DNA of 5,819 bases. Source: Patescibacteria group bacterium (GTDB taxonomy: Bacteria > Patescibacteriota > Minisyncoccia > Phycocordibacterales > EsbW-18). Of this stretch, positions 5,483-5,819 are shown piece by piece; positions within the stretch are counted from its first letter, which is position 1, and every line of letters begins with the position of its first letter. The position numbers and the translations under genes were made by a program. Under the pieces are notes generated by a model. That model was not told the origin of the DNA, searched no databases, and saw only the letters and a list, made by a program, of their open reading frames with translations. The stretch is taken from positions 1-5,819 of the forward strand of contig JAUPUE010000048.1 in NCBI GenBank assembly GCA_030917725.1, written 5' to 3'.

Positions 5483-5819
5483 ATGTTCAAACGCTATTCG
5501 ACATTTGCCACAGGTCTCATTTTTATAGCGATTTTAGGAGGGATTTTTACCCCCATTTTGACCCGTGCCGACGAGGCTGATGACCTGCGTGAAAAGATTG
5601 CCGAAACTCAAGATCAGGTTGAGAAAATCAACAAGGAAATCGCCGAATTCGAACGACAGCTTCAGATGGTCGGTGCCGAAAAGTCGACCCTCCAAGCGGC
5701 CATCAACGAGCTCAACCTCACGCGCAAAAAGCTCCTCACTGATATCACGCTCACACAAAAGAAGATTGAGCAGACGACATACACAATCCGTGAGATTGAG
5801 TTGGATATCGACGACAGTG
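5483..5819 (+). CDS. Secreted coiled-coil protein, probable EnvC/PcsB-type murein hydrolase or activator, 3' end missing
   Basis: An ATG 3 bases after the gltX stop opens a frame that runs off the right edge (112 codons visible). The N-terminus is a signal peptide: MFKRYS, a hydrophobic core at about 7-26, and a likely cleavage after Ala29 (TRA|DE). From about residue 31 the sequence is a charged, heptad-like coiled coil rich in Glu, Lys, Gln and Leu, including VGAEKSTLQAAINELN and LTRKKLLTDITLTQKKI. This resembles the N-terminal coiled coil of EnvC, PcsB and similar exported proteins, which usually end in an M23 (LytM) or CHAP domain and control septal wall cleavage; that part is not in view. 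The role is inferred from the coiled-coil pattern, export signal and neighbouring wall genes. An exported structural coiled-coil protein is the alternative. No Shine-Dalgarno is visible, so coupling with gltX translation is possible. Confidence 0.75.
   Translation, partial: MFKRYSTFATGLIFIAILGGIFTPILTRADEADDLREKIAETQDQVEKINKEIAEFERQLQMVGAEKSTLQAAINELNLTRKKLLTDITLTQKKIEQTTYTIREIELDIDDS

Noticed and set aside
5475..5485. TATAAG just before the last gene as a promoter
   Set aside because: It ends only 2 bases before the ATG, so transcription would start inside the gene; it is the end of gltX and its stop codon.
5534..5758. Minus-strand open frame of 74 codons near the right edge
   Set aside because: The + strand here encodes a signal peptide followed by a coiled coil starting 3 bases after gltX, which explains the sequence better.

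Overview
This window reads as a dense, one-strand block of housekeeping genes from a small-genome bacterium, most likely a member of the Patescibacteria (Candidate Phyla Radiation, Parcubacteria-like). This placement is an inference. It rests on short intergenic spaces, absence of clear Shine-Dalgarno sequences before almost every gene, a divergent MraY, a trimmed glutamyl-tRNA synthetase without zinc-binding cysteines, and a broken-up division/cell-wall cluster. G+C is near 50% in the core genes and visibly lower in two interposed genes. TGA is never found inside the reading frames and ends one of them, so the standard bacterial code fits.

Layout, all on the + strand: (1) 1-795, the 3' part of an MraY-family lipid I synthase, open at the left edge; (2) 796-876, an A+T-rich spacer made of AAGTT/AACTT words that folds as an imperfect inverted repeat from the mraY stop codon to the base before the next start; (3) 877-1995, an FtsW/RodA-type SEDS glycosyltransferase; (4) 2002-2529, a NadD-like nucleotidyltransferase; (5) 2556-3704, MurG; (6) 3727-4095 (alternative start 3688), a small NUDIX hydrolase; (7) 4145-5479, glutamyl-tRNA synthetase; (8) 5483 to the right edge, the N-terminal part of a secreted coiled-coil protein of the EnvC/PcsB type. 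No RNA gene, CRISPR array, transposase or convincing minus-strand gene was seen, and no stretch over 300 bases lacks a gene.

The functional theme is peptidoglycan synthesis and remodelling. MraY makes lipid I, MurG converts it to lipid II, the SEDS protein polymerises lipid II, and the last gene probably encodes a murein hydrolase or its activator. This is a reduced version of the dcw order mraY-murD-ftsW-murG: murD is absent between mraY and ftsW, and murC does not follow murG. Two nucleotide-metabolism genes (NadD-like and NUDIX) sit among the wall genes and differ from them in base and codon use.

The most interesting points are the altered catalytic positions of the MraY-like protein, the stop-to-start inverted repeat before ftsW, a shared extended -10 motif (TGCTAnAnT) placed so close to the ATG of murG and gltX that leaderless mRNAs are likely, and the compositionally foreign NUDIX gene. 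I did not find evidence for a wholly new system.
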